Shown here: positions 27,525 through 36,282 of the stretch, one piece after another
Numbering within the stretch: position 1 is the first letter of the stretch
How the letters are laid out: each line of letters begins with the position of its first letter
Assembly (NCBI RefSeq): GCF_026125785.1
Contig: NZ_JAHCKL010000006.1
Location: 62,001 to 126,000, forward strand
Direction: 5' to 3'
Source of the DNA: Hydrogenophaga sp.
GTDB taxonomy: Bacteria; Pseudomonadota; Gammaproteobacteria; Burkholderiales; Burkholderiaceae_C
Length of the DNA: 64,000 nt
Notes under the pieces: generated by a model
Seen by the model: the letters and a program-made list of their open reading frames with translations, nothing else
What the model was told of the DNA's origin: nothing
Database searches by the model: none
Program-made: the position numbers and the translations under genes

Positions 27525-28454
27525 CTACAGCCCGGCCAGCGTCAGCAGCGCGAGCAACAGCATCCACAGCACCACGGCGCGCCACACCAGCCCCACCACG
27601 CTGCTCAGGTGGGCCAATTGCGGCTCTGGCCTATGTCCGGGATCACCCTCTCCCGGCAATGCCTGGGCGTCGGGCTGTGCCGCCAGGCGCACGTTGATCG
27701 CGCCGGACGTAGCCGCCAGCACCACGCCATCGCTGCCGGGCGCAAAACGCGGTGCATCACCGCGCCAGCTCGCCACCGCTTCCTCGAAATTGCCGACGAT
27801 GGCAAACCCCAGCGCGGTGATGCGGGCCGGCACATGATCGATCCAGCGCCAGGCCCTTTCCGCCGCCACCTGCAGCGCGATGCTGGGCGTGCCGTCGGGA
27901 CGCGCGCGCCAATTGCGAGAGATGTACTCCGCCAGGCGGTAGAAGACGGCGCCTGAAGGCCCGAGACCCAAGGCCCAGAACACCACGAAACACACCAGCA
28001 CCCCAAAGACATGGCGGTGCGCCGCCAGCACCGAGTGCTCGATCACCTGGCGCAGCAGTTCGCTGCGCGGCAGCGTGGAGGCATCGACACGCAACCATTG
28101 CGCGAGCTTTTCGCGGGCCAACAGATCGTTGCCCTCCTCCAGCGCCTGGCGGATTTCGCTGAAGTGGTGGCTGAACTGCCGAAACCCCAGAGTGACATAC
28201 AGAATCGCCACGACCCAGGCGAATGCCAGCACTGTGCTGAATTGCCACAACCCCCAGTAGACCAATCCGGCCACCAGCGACGGCACCCCCACCGCGAGCA
28301 GCCAGGCCACCCAGCCATGGGACGATTGCCCCGCGTCCAGGTTGCGCCGCACCATCCGAGCCCAGGCCCTGAGGCCGGCATGCACCGGGTTGTCGTAGGC
28401 CAGTGGGCGCGCCTGCTCCAGCAGCAACGCGATGAGGATGGCGAAGAAGCTCAT
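27525..28454 (-). CDS. CobD/CbiB family membrane protein
   Basis: A 309-residue membrane protein of the CobD/CbiB-AmpE type. It begins MSFFAILIALLLEQARPLAY and shows HHFSEIRQALEEGNDLLAREKL plus RLAEYISRNWRA, with hydrophobic helices at both ends. Real CbiB joins aminopropanol to cobyric acid, but no cobalamin gene is nearby and Burkholderiales commonly carry this single gene beside a CoA-type NUDIX hydrolase. A regulatory or cell-envelope role like AmpE is as likely as cobamide synthesis. The start at 28454 leaves 50 bases to the NUDIX gene upstream. Confidence 0.8.
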   Translation of the reverse strand: MSFFAILIALLLEQARPLAYDNPVHAGLRAWARMVRRNLDAGQSSHGWVAWLLAVGVPSLVAGLVYWGLWQFSTVLAFAWVVAILYVTLGFRQFSHHFSEIRQALEEGNDLLAREKLAQWLRVDASTLPRSELLRQVIEHSVLAAHRHVFGVLVCFVVFWALGLGPSGAVFYRLAEYISRNWRARPDGTPSIALQVAAERAWRWIDHVPARITALGFAIVGNFEEAVASWRGDAPRFAPGSDGVVLAATSGAINVRLAAQPDAQALPGEGDPGHRPEPQLAHLSSVVGLVWRAVVLWMLLLALLTLAGL

Positions 28455-28504
28455 GGCGCCATCATAGTGGCGCGCCCATGGCCTCCGGTCCGGGGAAATC
28501 CCGC

Positions 28505-29188
28505 TCAGGCAATGAGCAGGCGGTAGAAGTTGCGCAGCATGCCTGCGGTGGCACCCCAGATGTACCGCTCGTGATGCCCATCGAGGTAGGGCATGGAGTA
28601 CCACTCCCTCACCACGCCTTCCATGTCCAGCACGTGGCGGCGGTGGTGGGCTGGGTCCATCAGGTAAGTCAACGGCACCTCGAACACATCGTCCACCTCG
28701 TGCGGGTTGGGCGCCAGCACGAAGCCAGGCTGTACCAGCCCCACCACGGGCGTGACGATGAACGCCGTCCCCGTCACGTACTCCGGCAGCGTGCCCAGCA
28801 CCTCCACGCGCTCCGGCATCAGCCCGATTTCCTCATGCGCTTCGCGCAGCGCCGCCGCCGTGGCATCGGCATCTTCGGGGTCCAGCTTGCCTCCGGGCAG
28901 CGCGATCTGCCCCGAATGGGTGGACAGGCGCGTGGTGCGCTGCGTGAGAATGAGCGTGAGTTCATCGCGCATCACCAGGGGCAGCAGCACGGCGGCGTGT
29001 GCCGGTACACGGTCGCCGAACTTGCGCTCACGGTGCAGTTCGGGCTTCCACGTCGGCGGATTCGCAAACAACTCGCGCAGGCCAGAAGGGGTCAGGCGTT
29101 GCGCACGGGCCGGCGCCAGTACCTCGCCCGAGGCGTCCGGGACCACAGGAACAAGACGAGGGTCAAAAAGGGGTAGCGGCTGGGTCAT
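28505..29188 (-). CDS. NUDIX hydrolase, CoA pyrophosphatase-like
   Basis: A 227-residue NUDIX protein resembling YeaB/NudL, which splits CoA or CoA thioesters into phosphopantetheine and 3',5'-ADP. The NUDIX box is GGKLDPEDADATAAALREAH then EEIGL, preceded by the CoA-group signature RTTRLSTHSGQIALPGG. Start at 29188 (MTQPLP), just beyond the rplS terminator. The gene is followed by the CobD/CbiB-like gene on the same strand, a common Burkholderiales pair. Confidence 0.9.
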   Translation of the reverse strand: MTQPLPLFDPRLVPVVPDASGEVLAPARAQRLTPSGLRELFANPPTWKPELHRERKFGDRVPAHAAVLLPLVMRDELTLILTQRTTRLSTHSGQIALPGGKLDPEDADATAAALREAHEEIGLMPERVEVLGTLPEYVTGTAFIVTPVVGLVQPGFVLAPNPHEVDDVFEVPLTYLMDPAHHRRHVLDMEGVVREWYSMPYLDGHHERYIWGATAGMLRNFYRLLIA

Positions 29189-29213
29189 GGGACGGCAAGC
29201 ATAGGCCAGACGC

Positions 29214-29241
29214 AAAAAAGCCGCTCGATGGAGCGGCTTTT
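29214..29241 (-). terminator. Intrinsic terminator of the rpsP-rimM-trmD-rplS operon
   Basis: An 11-bp stem of AAAAGCCGCTC with GAGCGGCTTTT around GATG, followed on the minus strand by a T-run (TTTTTT overlapping the stem end). It lies 18-45 bases past the rplS stop. Confidence 0.88.
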
Positions 29242-29258
29242 CCGACGGCGCACGGGTC

Positions 29259-29615
29259 TCAGGAGCCCAGCTTTTCCTTGATGCGCGCGGACTTGCCGCT
29301 GCGCTCACGCAGGTAGTACAGCTTGGCACGACGGACCGCACCACGGCGCTTGACTTCGATCTTGGCGATCAACGGGCTGTACAGCGGGAAAGTACGCTCA
29401 ACACCTTCACCGCTGGAAATCTTGCGCACGATGAAGCTGGAGTTCAGGCCACGGTTGCGGCGGGCCACGACCACGCCCTCATAGGCCTGCACGCGCTTGC
29501 GCGTACCTTCGATCACGTTCACGCTGACGATCACGGTGTCGCCAGGGGCGAACGGCGGGATCACTTTGCCAAGGCGAGCAATTTCTTCCTGCTCAAGGGT
29601 CTGGATGAGGTTCAT
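29259..29615 (-). CDS. rplS: 50S ribosomal protein L19
   Basis: 118 residues, the usual length. Family segments: [55 protein letters not shown] and [21 protein letters not shown]. It is the last gene of the conserved rpsP-rimM-trmD-rplS operon and is followed by a strong terminator. A 145-base spacer with a 9-bp stem-loop separates it from trmD, so it may be regulated apart from trmD, which is made in far smaller amounts. Confidence 0.98.
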   Translation of the reverse strand: MNLIQTLEQEEIARLGKVIPPFAPGDTVIVSVNVIEGTRKRVQAYEGVVVARRNRGLNSSFIVRKISSGEGVERTFPLYSPLIAKIEVKRRGAVRRAKLYYLRERSGKSARIKEKLGS

Positions 29616-29674
29616 GGTTTCCTGTCATTCGGTCATGACCGCGCTGCACTAAAGGCCGCGAATCCGGCAAAGGC

Positions 29675-29700
29675 GCCTGTCTGAATCTGCGCAGACAGGC
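29675..29700 (-). promoter_or_regulatory. Stem-loop in the trmD-rplS spacer
   Basis: GCCTGTCTG (29675-29683) pairs perfectly with CAGACAGGC (29692-29700) around an 8-base loop, 60 bases upstream of the rplS start on the minus-strand mRNA. No U-tract follows, so it is more likely an mRNA structure (processing site, L19 control or stability) than a terminator. Confidence 0.45.
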
Positions 29701-29760
29701 TGCACAACTCAGGGGCTGGCCCGGTCGCGGCGGCCGGTCAGAGGATCGAAAAGCCTTGGA

Positions 29761-30537
29761 TTATAGCAAGCCCTGGGAACGGAGGAAAGCCAGGTCCGCG
29801 GCTCCCAGGCAACCCTGTTCCCGAGCCCGGGCCAGCAGTTCGGGGCGACGCTGGGCGGTCAGCCGTAGGCTCTGTTCGCGCCGGTAGCGCGCGATGCGCT
29901 CGTGGTGTCCGCCCAGCAGCACCTCTGGCACAGGCACCGGGCCCTGCGGTCCCTGCCAGACCTCGGGGCGCGTGTGGTGTGGACTGTCGAGCAGCCCGTC
30001 CAGCGCCGGGTTGAAGCTGTCCTGCTGGTGGCTGCCTTCATCGCTCAGCACCCCAGGCTGCAGACGGGCAACCGCGTCCAGCAGGGCCATGGCGGGAATT
30101 TCCCCACCCGAGAGAACGAAGTCGCCCAGACTGATCTGCACATCGACACAGGCATCGATGAAGCGCTGGTCAATGCCCTCGTAGCGGCCGCAGACCAGCA
30201 CGCCCCCCTGGCTGGCGGACCAGCGTTCCACGCCGGCGTGGTCCAGCGTCTGGCCCATCGGGGAGAACAGCACCACCGGTGCCCGGGCGGCACCGGGTTC
30301 GGCCCGTGCCTCGCGCACCGCCCGAAGGCACTGCCACAGGGGCTCGGCCATCATCACCATGCCAGGACCACCGCCAAACGGGCGGTCGTCCACACGCCGG
30401 TAATTGCCCTCGGCGAAATCGCGCGGATTCCACAGGTGCACGTCCACGAGTCCGGACTCGAAGGCTCGACGAGTGATGCCGTGCGTCAGGAAAGGCGCGA
30501 AGAGTTCGGGGAACAGGGTGATGACGTCGAAGCGCAC
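29761..30537 (-). CDS. trmD: tRNA (guanine-N1)-methyltransferase
   Basis: SPOUT methyltransferase making m1G37 in tRNAs for Leu, Pro and Arg. The 258-residue protein has [11 protein letters not shown] at the start, the deep-knot SAM site ([34 protein letters not shown]) and a normal C-terminal domain ending near [19 protein letters not shown]. Third gene of the rpsP operon, with 29 bases to rimM. Confidence 0.98.
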   Translation of the reverse strand: MRFDVITLFPELFAPFLTHGITRRAFESGLVDVHLWNPRDFAEGNYRRVDDRPFGGGPGMVMMAEPLWQCLRAVREARAEPGAARAPVVLFSPMGQTLDHAGVERWSASQGGVLVCGRYEGIDQRFIDACVDVQISLGDFVLSGGEIPAMALLDAVARLQPGVLSDEGSHQQDSFNPALDGLLDSPHHTRPEVWQGPQGPVPVPEVLLGGHHERIARYRREQSLRLTAQRRPELLARAREQGCLGAADLAFLRSQGLL

Positions 30538-30566
30538 AATGGGTCCTCGGTGCGGACGGCGTTCGC

Positions 30567-31166
30567 TCAGTAGTCGGGCTGCCAGTCGACCAGGATCTTG
30601 CGTCCCGCCCGGTCCACATTGTCCACATAGGCCGCGACAAACGGGATCATGCGCTCGGCGGTTCGCTCGGCGCCCTCCACCGTTTCGGCATATTCCAGCA
30701 CCAGCACCGAGGTCGGACCGGTTGGCATCAGGTCGCGCACCACGCCGAGGTGAAGACCTTCGCGGTTCACCACGTCCAGGCCGATCAGATCGACCCAGTA
30801 GTACTCGCCTTCCGGGGTTTCCGGAAAGGCGCTGCGCGGCAGGCTGATGCGGGCACCCTTGAGCGCCTCGGCGGCATTGCGGTCCGGCACCCCGTCAAAA
30901 CGGGCCACGAGGCCGTCGGCATGGGCCTTGATCTCGGCGATCTGCACCTCGACACAGCCGGAGAACGCGGAGAAACCGCGCGCGAAGCGACCTTCGGGCG
31001 GCTGCAGGTACCAACGGGAGGAAACGAACAGCGCTTCGGTGTCGGCGCTGTAGGGCAGGATGCGGACCCAGCCCTTGATGCCCCACGCGTCCTGGATGCG
31101 CCCCAGCTCGACAGCATCATCGGGCAGGAGCGACGCCTGCAAGGCGCCGGACGCGGGGGAGGTCAC
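30567..31166 (-). CDS. rimM: 16S rRNA processing protein RimM
   Basis: 30S head assembly factor that binds S19, 199 residues. The N-terminal domain shows [20 protein letters not shown], the usual RimM opening, and the PRC-barrel part includes [21 protein letters not shown] and [20 protein letters not shown]. It lies 16 bases downstream of rpsP, inside the operon. Confidence 0.97.
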   Translation of the reverse strand: MTSPASGALQASLLPDDAVELGRIQDAWGIKGWVRILPYSADTEALFVSSRWYLQPPEGRFARGFSAFSGCVEVQIAEIKAHADGLVARFDGVPDRNAAEALKGARISLPRSAFPETPEGEYYWVDLIGLDVVNREGLHLGVVRDLMPTGPTSVLVLEYAETVEGAERTAERMIPFVAAYVDNVDRAGRKILVDWQPDY

Positions 31167-31182
31167 TGTCGAGGCGACAGGC

Positions 31183-31440
31183 TCAGGCCGTGGTGGCCTT
31201 GGCAGCGCTTTGCTTGACCAGGCGGGCCACGGTATCGGACGGGGTCGCGCCCACGCCGGTCCAGTAGGTCAGGCGGTCGGTGGCGATGCGCAGGGTTTCT
31301 TCGCCACCGCGAGCCAGCGGGTTGTAGAAGCCGATGCGCTCGATGAAGCGGCCATCGCGGCGGTTGCGCTTGTCGGCAACCACGATGTTGTAGAACGGAC
31401 GGGCTTTGGCACCGCCGCGGGAGAGTCGGATGACGACCAT
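31183..31440 (-). CDS. rpsP: 30S ribosomal protein S16
   Basis: 85 residues, first gene of the rpsP-rimM-trmD-rplS operon. Typical sequence: [20 protein letters not shown], then [21 protein letters not shown] and a C-terminal tail [21 protein letters not shown]. The upstream leader holds two stem-loops and presumably the operon promoter. Confidence 0.98.
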   Translation of the reverse strand: MVVIRLSRGGAKARPFYNIVVADKRNRRDGRFIERIGFYNPLARGGEETLRIATDRLTYWTGVGATPSDTVARLVKQSAAKATTA

Positions 31441-31462
31441 GATTTATCCTTCGGGTGGAGAG

Positions 31463-31500
31463 GTACCGTTCAACGGTACTTCACTGGGTTTTTCAACCCA
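31463..31500 (-). promoter_or_regulatory. Two stem-loops in the rpsP leader
   Basis: GTACCGTT-C-AACGGTAC (31463-31479) is a perfect 8-bp inverted repeat with a one-base centre, and TGGGTT/AACCCA (31485-31490 and 31495-31500) forms a second hairpin. They lie 23-60 bases upstream of rpsP. They could be leader structures for operon control or, for the first, a protein-binding dyad. Confidence 0.4.
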
Positions 31501-31619
31501 CTTCAATCGCAGCGCTTGAGACACACGACTGACCACCCGGCCAGCGAAACGCCACGAAACCCGCGATTATAGCCCGTTCAGTGCCACTCAAGCCTTCTGA
31601 CAACGTTTCCCCTCAGACC

Positions 31620-32159
31620 ATGCCACTGATCCGCCCCAGCCGAGACGAAGATCTCGACGCCATCGCCCGCATCTACAGCCACCACGTGCTGCATGGCACG
31701 GGCACTTTCGAAACCTCGCCCCCCACCGTGACCGAAATGGCGACCCGCCGTGCCGACGTTCTCGGCAAGGGTCTGCCCTGGCTAGTGGCGGAGGAGGATG
31801 GAAAGGTCCTGGGTTATGCCTACGGCAACTGGTTCAAACCGCGCCCGGCCTACCGGTTTTCGGTGGAGGACTCCATCTATCTCGATCCCGAGGCCCATCG
31901 CCAGGGCCTGGGCCGCGCTTTGCTGGCTGAGTTGCTGGCGGCGCTGGAGCGCGCAGGCACGCGCAAGGTGATGGCGGTGATTGGAGACAGCGCCAACGCC
32001 GGCTCCATCGGGGTGCACCGCGCGCTGGGCTTCGAGATGGTGGGGGTGGTGCAGTCCTGTGGCTGGAAGTTCGGCCGCTGGCTGGACATCGTGCTCATGC
32101 AGAAAAGCCTGGGCGCCGGCGACACGCTGCCGCCCGACGAACGGAATCCCGCGGCATGA
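31620..32159 (+). CDS. GNAT family N-acetyltransferase, phosphinothricin-acetyltransferase-like
   Basis: A 179-residue GNAT enzyme. It opens IRPSRDEDLDAIARIYSHHV, has GTGTFETSPPTVTEM, VEDSIYLDPEAHRQGLGRAL (acetyl-CoA loop Q/R-x-x-G-x-G/A) and SIGVHRALGFEMVGVV. These match the phosphinothricin/methionine-sulfone acetyltransferase branch (Pat/YncA), which acetylates small amino-acid analogues. The ATG at 31620 is preferred over a GTG 13 codons upstream. Its stop overlaps the TM2 gene start (ATGA). Confidence 0.88.
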   Translation: MPLIRPSRDEDLDAIARIYSHHVLHGTGTFETSPPTVTEMATRRADVLGKGLPWLVAEEDGKVLGYAYGNWFKPRPAYRFSVEDSIYLDPEAHRQGLGRALLAELLAALERAGTRKVMAVIGDSANAGSIGVHRALGFEMVGVVQSCGWKFGRWLDIVLMQKSLGAGDTLPPDERNPAA

Positions 32160-32614
32160 GCGGCCGGACCCGGAACAAGACGCTGGCGGTCTGGCTGGCG
32201 CTGCTGGGCGGCATGCTCGGGCTTCACCGCTTTTACCTGCGCGGTCTGGGCGACTGGGTGGGCTGGCTCCACCCGATTCCGGCGGCACTGGGCTGGTGGG
32301 GGGTGGACCGTGTGCTGCTGTACGGCCAGGACGACAAGCTCTCCTGGGTGCTGATACCGCTGCTGGGCATGACTGTGGCGGCGAGTTGCCTGACCGGCAT
32401 CGTCTACGCGCTGACCGACCGCGAGAAGTGGAACCGCCAGTTCAACCCCAGCCTCCCGGCCGATGCCCGTGCGGGCGCCACGAACTGGCTGACCATAGGC
32501 GCGCTGGTTGCGGCCCTGCTCCTGGGCACGATCGCCTTCATGGGCAGCCTGGCTTTCGGGTTCCAGCGCTATTTCGAGTACCAGGTCGAGGAAGCGCGCA
32601 AGATCAGCCAATGA
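32156..32614 (+). CDS. TM2 domain-containing membrane protein
   Basis: A 152-residue membrane protein. The N-terminal TM2 motif is readable (LALLGGMLGLHRFYLRGLGD), followed by WVLIPLLGMTVAASCLTGIV and a final helix (GALVAALLLGTIAFMGSLAF). TM2 proteins are small bacterial membrane proteins of unknown function. It is translationally coupled to the GNAT gene and converges with the AEC carrier, 7 bases away. Confidence 0.8.
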   Translation: MSGRTRNKTLAVWLALLGGMLGLHRFYLRGLGDWVGWLHPIPAALGWWGVDRVLLYGQDDKLSWVLIPLLGMTVAASCLTGIVYALTDREKWNRQFNPSLPADARAGATNWLTIGALVAALLLGTIAFMGSLAFGFQRYFEYQVEEARKISQ

Positions 32615-32621
32615 GCGCGGC

Positions 32622-33566
32622 TCACCGCAGCATCATGAAAAAGCTCAGCGTGAGCAAAGCCAGCAGGGTGGAGAGGCCCATGCTGGCGGTGGTGATCTCC
32701 TGCGCCACTTCGTAACGCTGGGCAAACAGAAACACGTTGGCGCCGATCGGCAACGCGGCTGCCACCACCATCACCGTCAGGGGCAGACCGGAAATGCCCA
32801 TGGCCCAGGCACAGGCCCACACCAGCACGGGCAGGGCCACGTTCTTGGAGACGGTGACCCACAGCGCCTGGCGCAGGTGGCCCGCCATGGGGGTGCGGGC
32901 CAGTGTCACACCCACCAGCACCAGCGCGATCGGACCGAACGCGCTGCCCAGCAATTGCAGCGGCCTGTCCACCACGGCGGGCAGGGCCCAGCCGGTCTGG
33001 GCGAACAGCAGGCCGCTGACAATGGGCAAGGGGATCGGGTGCAGCAAAGCCCCCTTGAAAGCCGACCAGGCGGTGGCCAGCACGTGCGGCGAACGCTGAC
33101 CACCCTGGCGCACTTCGCGGGCCACGGCCAGTTCGAGCACCACCGAGCCAACGGTCAGCAGGATGAGCGCATGCACCGAGACCAGGGTGAGCAAGGTCAC
33201 CAGCCCGGCCTTGCCATAGGCCAGTTCCACCAGCGTGATGCCGATCATCACCATGTTGGAGAAGGTTCCGGCCAGCGCCAGCACCACGCTGCTGCGGTTG
33301 AACCCCCGCCAGGCGATCGACACGCCGAGCAGCGTGAGCGCGGCCAGAAAGTAGGCGCCAACCGGCCGCAGGTCCAATTCCTCGAAGTGCACCGCGCTCA
33401 TGGTGCGAAACAGGAGTGCCGGGATCAGCAGCAGGAAAACCAGGTTGGAGAGGTCCTTGATGGCGCCGTCGCGGATCCACTGCAGCCGCCCGGCGAGAAA
33501 GCCGGCAGCGATGAGCAGGAAGACCGGCGTGAGGGATGCAACGACGGGGTGGGTGGCGAGGTTCAC
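32622..33566 (-). CDS. AEC (auxin efflux carrier) family transporter
   Basis: A 314-residue inner-membrane carrier with about ten helices. It starts ASLTPVFLLIAAGFLAGRLQ and has LSNLVFLLLIPALLFRTMS, typical of the AEC/YfdV group that moves organic acids or related anions. It is the last gene of a tight leftward operon that begins with zur (18 bases after the DUF3299 gene), an unusual place for an AEC carrier. Substrate unknown; a zinc-linked anion or metallophore is conceivable but unsupported. Confidence 0.85.
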   Translation of the reverse strand: MNLATHPVVASLTPVFLLIAAGFLAGRLQWIRDGAIKDLSNLVFLLLIPALLFRTMSAVHFEELDLRPVGAYFLAALTLLGVSIAWRGFNRSSVVLALAGTFSNMVMIGITLVELAYGKAGLVTLLTLVSVHALILLTVGSVVLELAVAREVRQGGQRSPHVLATAWSAFKGALLHPIPLPIVSGLLFAQTGWALPAVVDRPLQLLGSAFGPIALVLVGVTLARTPMAGHLRQALWVTVSKNVALPVLVWACAWAMGISGLPLTVMVVAAALPIGANVFLFAQRYEVAQEITTASMGLSTLLALLTLSFFMMLR

Positions 33567-33584
33567 CCAACGATGGTACCCAAG

Positions 33585-34124
33585 TCAGGGTACGCCCACC
33601 GCGCCTGTCATGCGGTAGTAGAGACCGTAAGGATCGTTCTCCAGCACATGGAACGTGCCTTCGACCACCACGGCTTCCAGCTTGTATTTCACCGGCTTGG
33701 CCGTGCGCACTTCCACCATGCTTTCCGGACCACCGGGCGTGCAGAAAGAACAGGTCAGCGGCACCGATGCGAGCAGGAAATGCCGTTGGTTTTCCCCTGG
33801 CTCCAGCGGCATCATGAACCCCTGCAGGCGCAGCGTCTTCTGGTTCAGCGCGGTCACCGCATCGGGATAGACCGGCACGATGCGCTTCTTGTCGACCCGG
33901 GTCGTGACATCGGTGAGCGTGGACCAGGCCACCACGTCGCCGCGCCTGGGCAGGGGTGCGAAAGGACTCAGAGGGCTGTGCACGCCCGCCCCCTGCCCTT
34001 GCGGATGCACCGTCCCAGGGGAGGTCGTTGTTCCTGGCGGCACAGGCGAACTCAGCGGCTGCGCCGCCGCCCCACCCACGAAGGCCAGGCCGAGCAGCAG
34101 GACAAGCGGATGGGGCGTGGTCAT
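33585..34124 (-). CDS. DUF3299 periplasmic protein
   Basis: A 179-residue protein with a signal peptide (VLLLGLAFVGGAAA, cut before QPL). The mature domain shows VVAWSTLTDV, LNQKTLRLQGFMMPLEPGE and FLLASVPLTCSFCTPGGPE, the DUF3299 pattern with a CxxC pair that could bind metal. A Pro/Gly/Thr-rich linker precedes it. In Pseudomonas a DUF3299 gene lies in a Zur-repressed operon with an ABC ATPase and permease; here it is in the same company. It probably belongs to the zinc-starvation response at the envelope. Confidence 0.85.
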   Translation of the reverse strand: MTTPHPLVLLLGLAFVGGAAAQPLSSPVPPGTTTSPGTVHPQGQGAGVHSPLSPFAPLPRRGDVVAWSTLTDVTTRVDKKRIVPVYPDAVTALNQKTLRLQGFMMPLEPGENQRHFLLASVPLTCSFCTPGGPESMVEVRTAKPVKYKLEAVVVEGTFHVLENDPYGLYYRMTGAVGVP

Positions 34125-34151
34125 GTGAAACGCATGGGAAAGGGCGGTGTA

Positions 34152-34397
34152 TCAATGTGCATGGCGCATGCCGCAGTATTTGCCCAACGCAAGACCCTTG
34201 CAAGCGGCCTGGAGTTCCTGCAGGCAGACCTTCTCGCCTTTGCCGGCCTCCAGGCACTTGGCAGCGCCTTCGTGGGCGGCGGCCATGGCGCGGTGGCGTG
34301 CAATGTCTTCGCGCGTCTCCTGGTCGGTGTGTTGCGCCAGTGCGGCGCTGGCGAGCAGGCTTGCGCAAGCGATGAAGAGCAGGTTTTTCGGAATCAT
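34152..34397 (-). CDS. Small exported Cys/His protein in the zinc operon
   Basis: An 81-residue protein with a signal peptide (NLLFIACASLLASAALAQ). The mature ~60 residues hold four cysteines spaced C-x9-C-x7-C-x8-C in a helical-looking segment (AAKCLEAGKGEKVCLQELQA, then ACKGLALGKYCG) and at least five histidines, ending in MRHAH. It lies 5 bases after the ABC permease and 27 before DUF3299. I do not recognise the family. The place corresponds to where related loci have a DUF2796 (ZrgA-like) histidine-rich protein, so a periplasmic zinc carrier is a reasonable guess; two disulfides in a helical hairpin (CHCH-like) is the alternative. Confidence 0.75.
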   Translation of the reverse strand: MIPKNLLFIACASLLASAALAQHTDQETREDIARHRAMAAAHEGAAKCLEAGKGEKVCLQELQAACKGLALGKYCGMRHAH

Positions 34398-34402
34398 GGT
34401 GT

Positions 34403-35629
34403 TCACCTTGAATTGTTGAGAAGAGAAGTCACATCGAACCGGTAGGCGCTGAAGGTGGGCAGCAGGGCCGCGACAGTCGCCACCCCCAGAGCGAGCACGG
34501 GCACCCAGCCTTCGGCGGGTACCCAGCGCCAGGCGGAAATGGCCAGCGAATGGCGGACCATGAGCATGTCGCCCAGCAGGGCTGCGAGCGCATGCGCGGC
34601 GAGCAGCCCCAGCAAAGAGGCCATCAGCGCCAGCCAGAGCGCCTCGCACAACAGCAGCGCGGCGACACGCCTTGGCGGTGCGCCCAGCATGCGCAGCATG
34701 GCCAGGTCGCTGCGGCGCTCGCGGACGGCGCCCCAGAGGGCAATGAAGACGGACAAGCCCGCAACCACCAGCAACACCGCCGTCAAACCCTGCAGCACCT
34801 GCGTGCCCACGCCCACCATGCCCAGCAAGCGCGTGATCTCCAGCGCCGGCGCAGCCGCCTGCATGGAGGTGGTTTCATTGACGAAGCGGGGAAAGCTCAA
34901 CGCCGCCATGGGTGTGCGGTAACGGATCAGAGCCAGCGTGATGTCGCGTTCGTCCTGCAGCGCCGCATCGAGTTCGGCGCGCTCGGCTTCATTCATACCG
35001 TCGGCTGCATGCATGTCATCGTGCACGCGCCAGACCGATTCGGTGGCCGTGAGGACCAGGCGATCCAGCACGCAGCCGCAGGGAGCGAGCACGCCGACGA
35101 CGGCGTAGGGTGTCTGGCCATGCGCCGCACCACCGGCCACCAGTCCATGGGCACCCTCGAAGGCCTGCCCCACCTGCAGGCTGGTCCGCGCGGCCACCTG
35201 CGCGCCGAGCACCGCCTCCAGCGGCTGCCGCCACCAGGCCCCGCCCGCCAGCACAGCGGCGTAGTGCGCGGGGTAGTCGAGCGTGGTGCCGACGATGCGG
35301 TAGCCGGCCAGGTTGTCTCCCAGGCTCAGGGGGATCATTTGCGCCACCTGCGGGTGGCGCGCCAACGCCTCGGCCTGCGCCAGCGGGATGTTGCCGGGCG
35401 GCACGTCGATGTGAAACACCCCGGCCAGGATCAGTTGCATCGGACTGCCCTTGGCGCCGACCACCGCGTCGATGCCCGCGAGATCTCGCTCGAAGGCCCG
35501 CTCTACCTGGTCGCGGGCGATCAGTACCAGCGCCATGGACGCCAACCCCAGGGTCAGCAGCAGCAGATTGAGCGCAGTGGTCAGGGGCCGAGACCAGAGG
35601 TAGCGCCAGGACAGGGACGCCACATTCAT
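34403..35629 (-). CDS. ABC transporter permease, FtsX/MacB type, zinc-operon linked
   Basis: A 408-residue permease. One helix near the N-terminus (TTALNLLLLTLGLASMALVL) is followed by a ~230-residue periplasmic MacB-like domain (GIDAVVGAKGSPMQLILAGV onward, with a CGC motif around residue 190) and three C-terminal helices of the FtsX core (VLLVVAGLSVFIALWGAVRE). This type forms mechanotransmission complexes rather than classical importers. It overlaps the ATPase gene by 4 bases. The Pseudomonas homologous operon is Zur-controlled, so a role in envelope adaptation to low zinc is inferred. Confidence 0.85.
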   Translation of the reverse strand: MNVASLSWRYLWSRPLTTALNLLLLTLGLASMALVLIARDQVERAFERDLAGIDAVVGAKGSPMQLILAGVFHIDVPPGNIPLAQAEALARHPQVAQMIPLSLGDNLAGYRIVGTTLDYPAHYAAVLAGGAWWRQPLEAVLGAQVAARTSLQVGQAFEGAHGLVAGGAAHGQTPYAVVGVLAPCGCVLDRLVLTATESVWRVHDDMHAADGMNEAERAELDAALQDERDITLALIRYRTPMAALSFPRFVNETTSMQAAAPALEITRLLGMVGVGTQVLQGLTAVLLVVAGLSVFIALWGAVRERRSDLAMLRMLGAPPRRVAALLLCEALWLALMASLLGLLAAHALAALLGDMLMVRHSLAISAWRWVPAEGWVPVLALGVATVAALLPTFSAYRFDVTSLLNNSR

Positions 35630-36282
35630 GGCACCGGCTCCTGCGGCACCGAGAGCGAGAGCACCCTGGCCTGGGGCAAGGCGTTCAGCAGGCGGGCGTC
35701 GTGCGTGGCGATCACCAGCGTGGCATCCAGATCCGAGGCACTCTGCACGAGCAAGCGCATGGAGCGTGCGCAGGCCTCGTCGTCCAGGCTGGCACTGGGT
35801 TCATCGGCCAGGATCACCTGCGGTCGAAGCAGCACCGCGCGGGCCAGTGCCACGCGCTGGGCCTGCCCCACCGAGAGTTGAGAGGGTTTGCCTGTGGCCA
35901 GGTGCCCGACTCCGAGCGCATCCAGCGCGCGGGCCACGGCGGCGCGGTCTCTGGGCAGCCCCGCCGCGAAATACACCAGCCCCAGGTTGTCCGCCACCGT
36001 CAGCGCCTCGCTCAGGTGCAGCCTCTGGGGCAAAAAACCCACGTGGCGCGCGCGCCAGGCATCCCGCGCGCTGGCGGACAGTCGTGCGGGCACCTGCCCC
36101 GCCACTGCGATGTCACCAGCCGTCGGCGTGAGCAAGCCCGCAGCAAGCGCCAGCCAGGTCGACTTACCGCTGCCGGAGTGCCCGCGCAGCAGCAAGGTGC
36201 TTCCCTGGCGCACCGCCACATCGGGCAGCCGCAGCGGGGCAGCCCCGGCGTAGGCATACGCCAACCCCAGCGATTCGATCAT
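35626..36282 (-). CDS. ABC transporter ATP-binding protein, MacB/LolD-like
   Basis: A 218-residue ATPase: Walker A LRGHSGSGKSTWLALAAG, Q-loop region VGFLPQRLHLSEALTVADNL, signature LSVGQAQRVALARAV (LSVGQ instead of LSGGQ), Walker B VILADEPSASLD and switch His in IATHDARLL. It pairs with the adjacent FtsX-type permease. The start at 36282 overlaps the zur stop by 4 bases, so zur and the transporter are translationally coupled. Confidence 0.88.
   Translation of the reverse strand: MIESLGLAYAYAGAAPLRLPDVAVRQGSTLLLRGHSGSGKSTWLALAAGLLTPTAGDIAVAGQVPARLSASARDAWRARHVGFLPQRLHLSEALTVADNLGLVYFAAGLPRDRAAVARALDALGVGHLATGKPSQLSVGQAQRVALARAVLLRPQVILADEPSASLDDEACARSMRLLVQSASDLDATLVIATHDARLLNALPQARVLSLSVPQEPVP

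Noticed and set aside
27525-28454. Cobalamin biosynthesis locus
   Set aside because: Only a single CobD/CbiB-like gene is present with no other cobamide gene; kept as family-level call.
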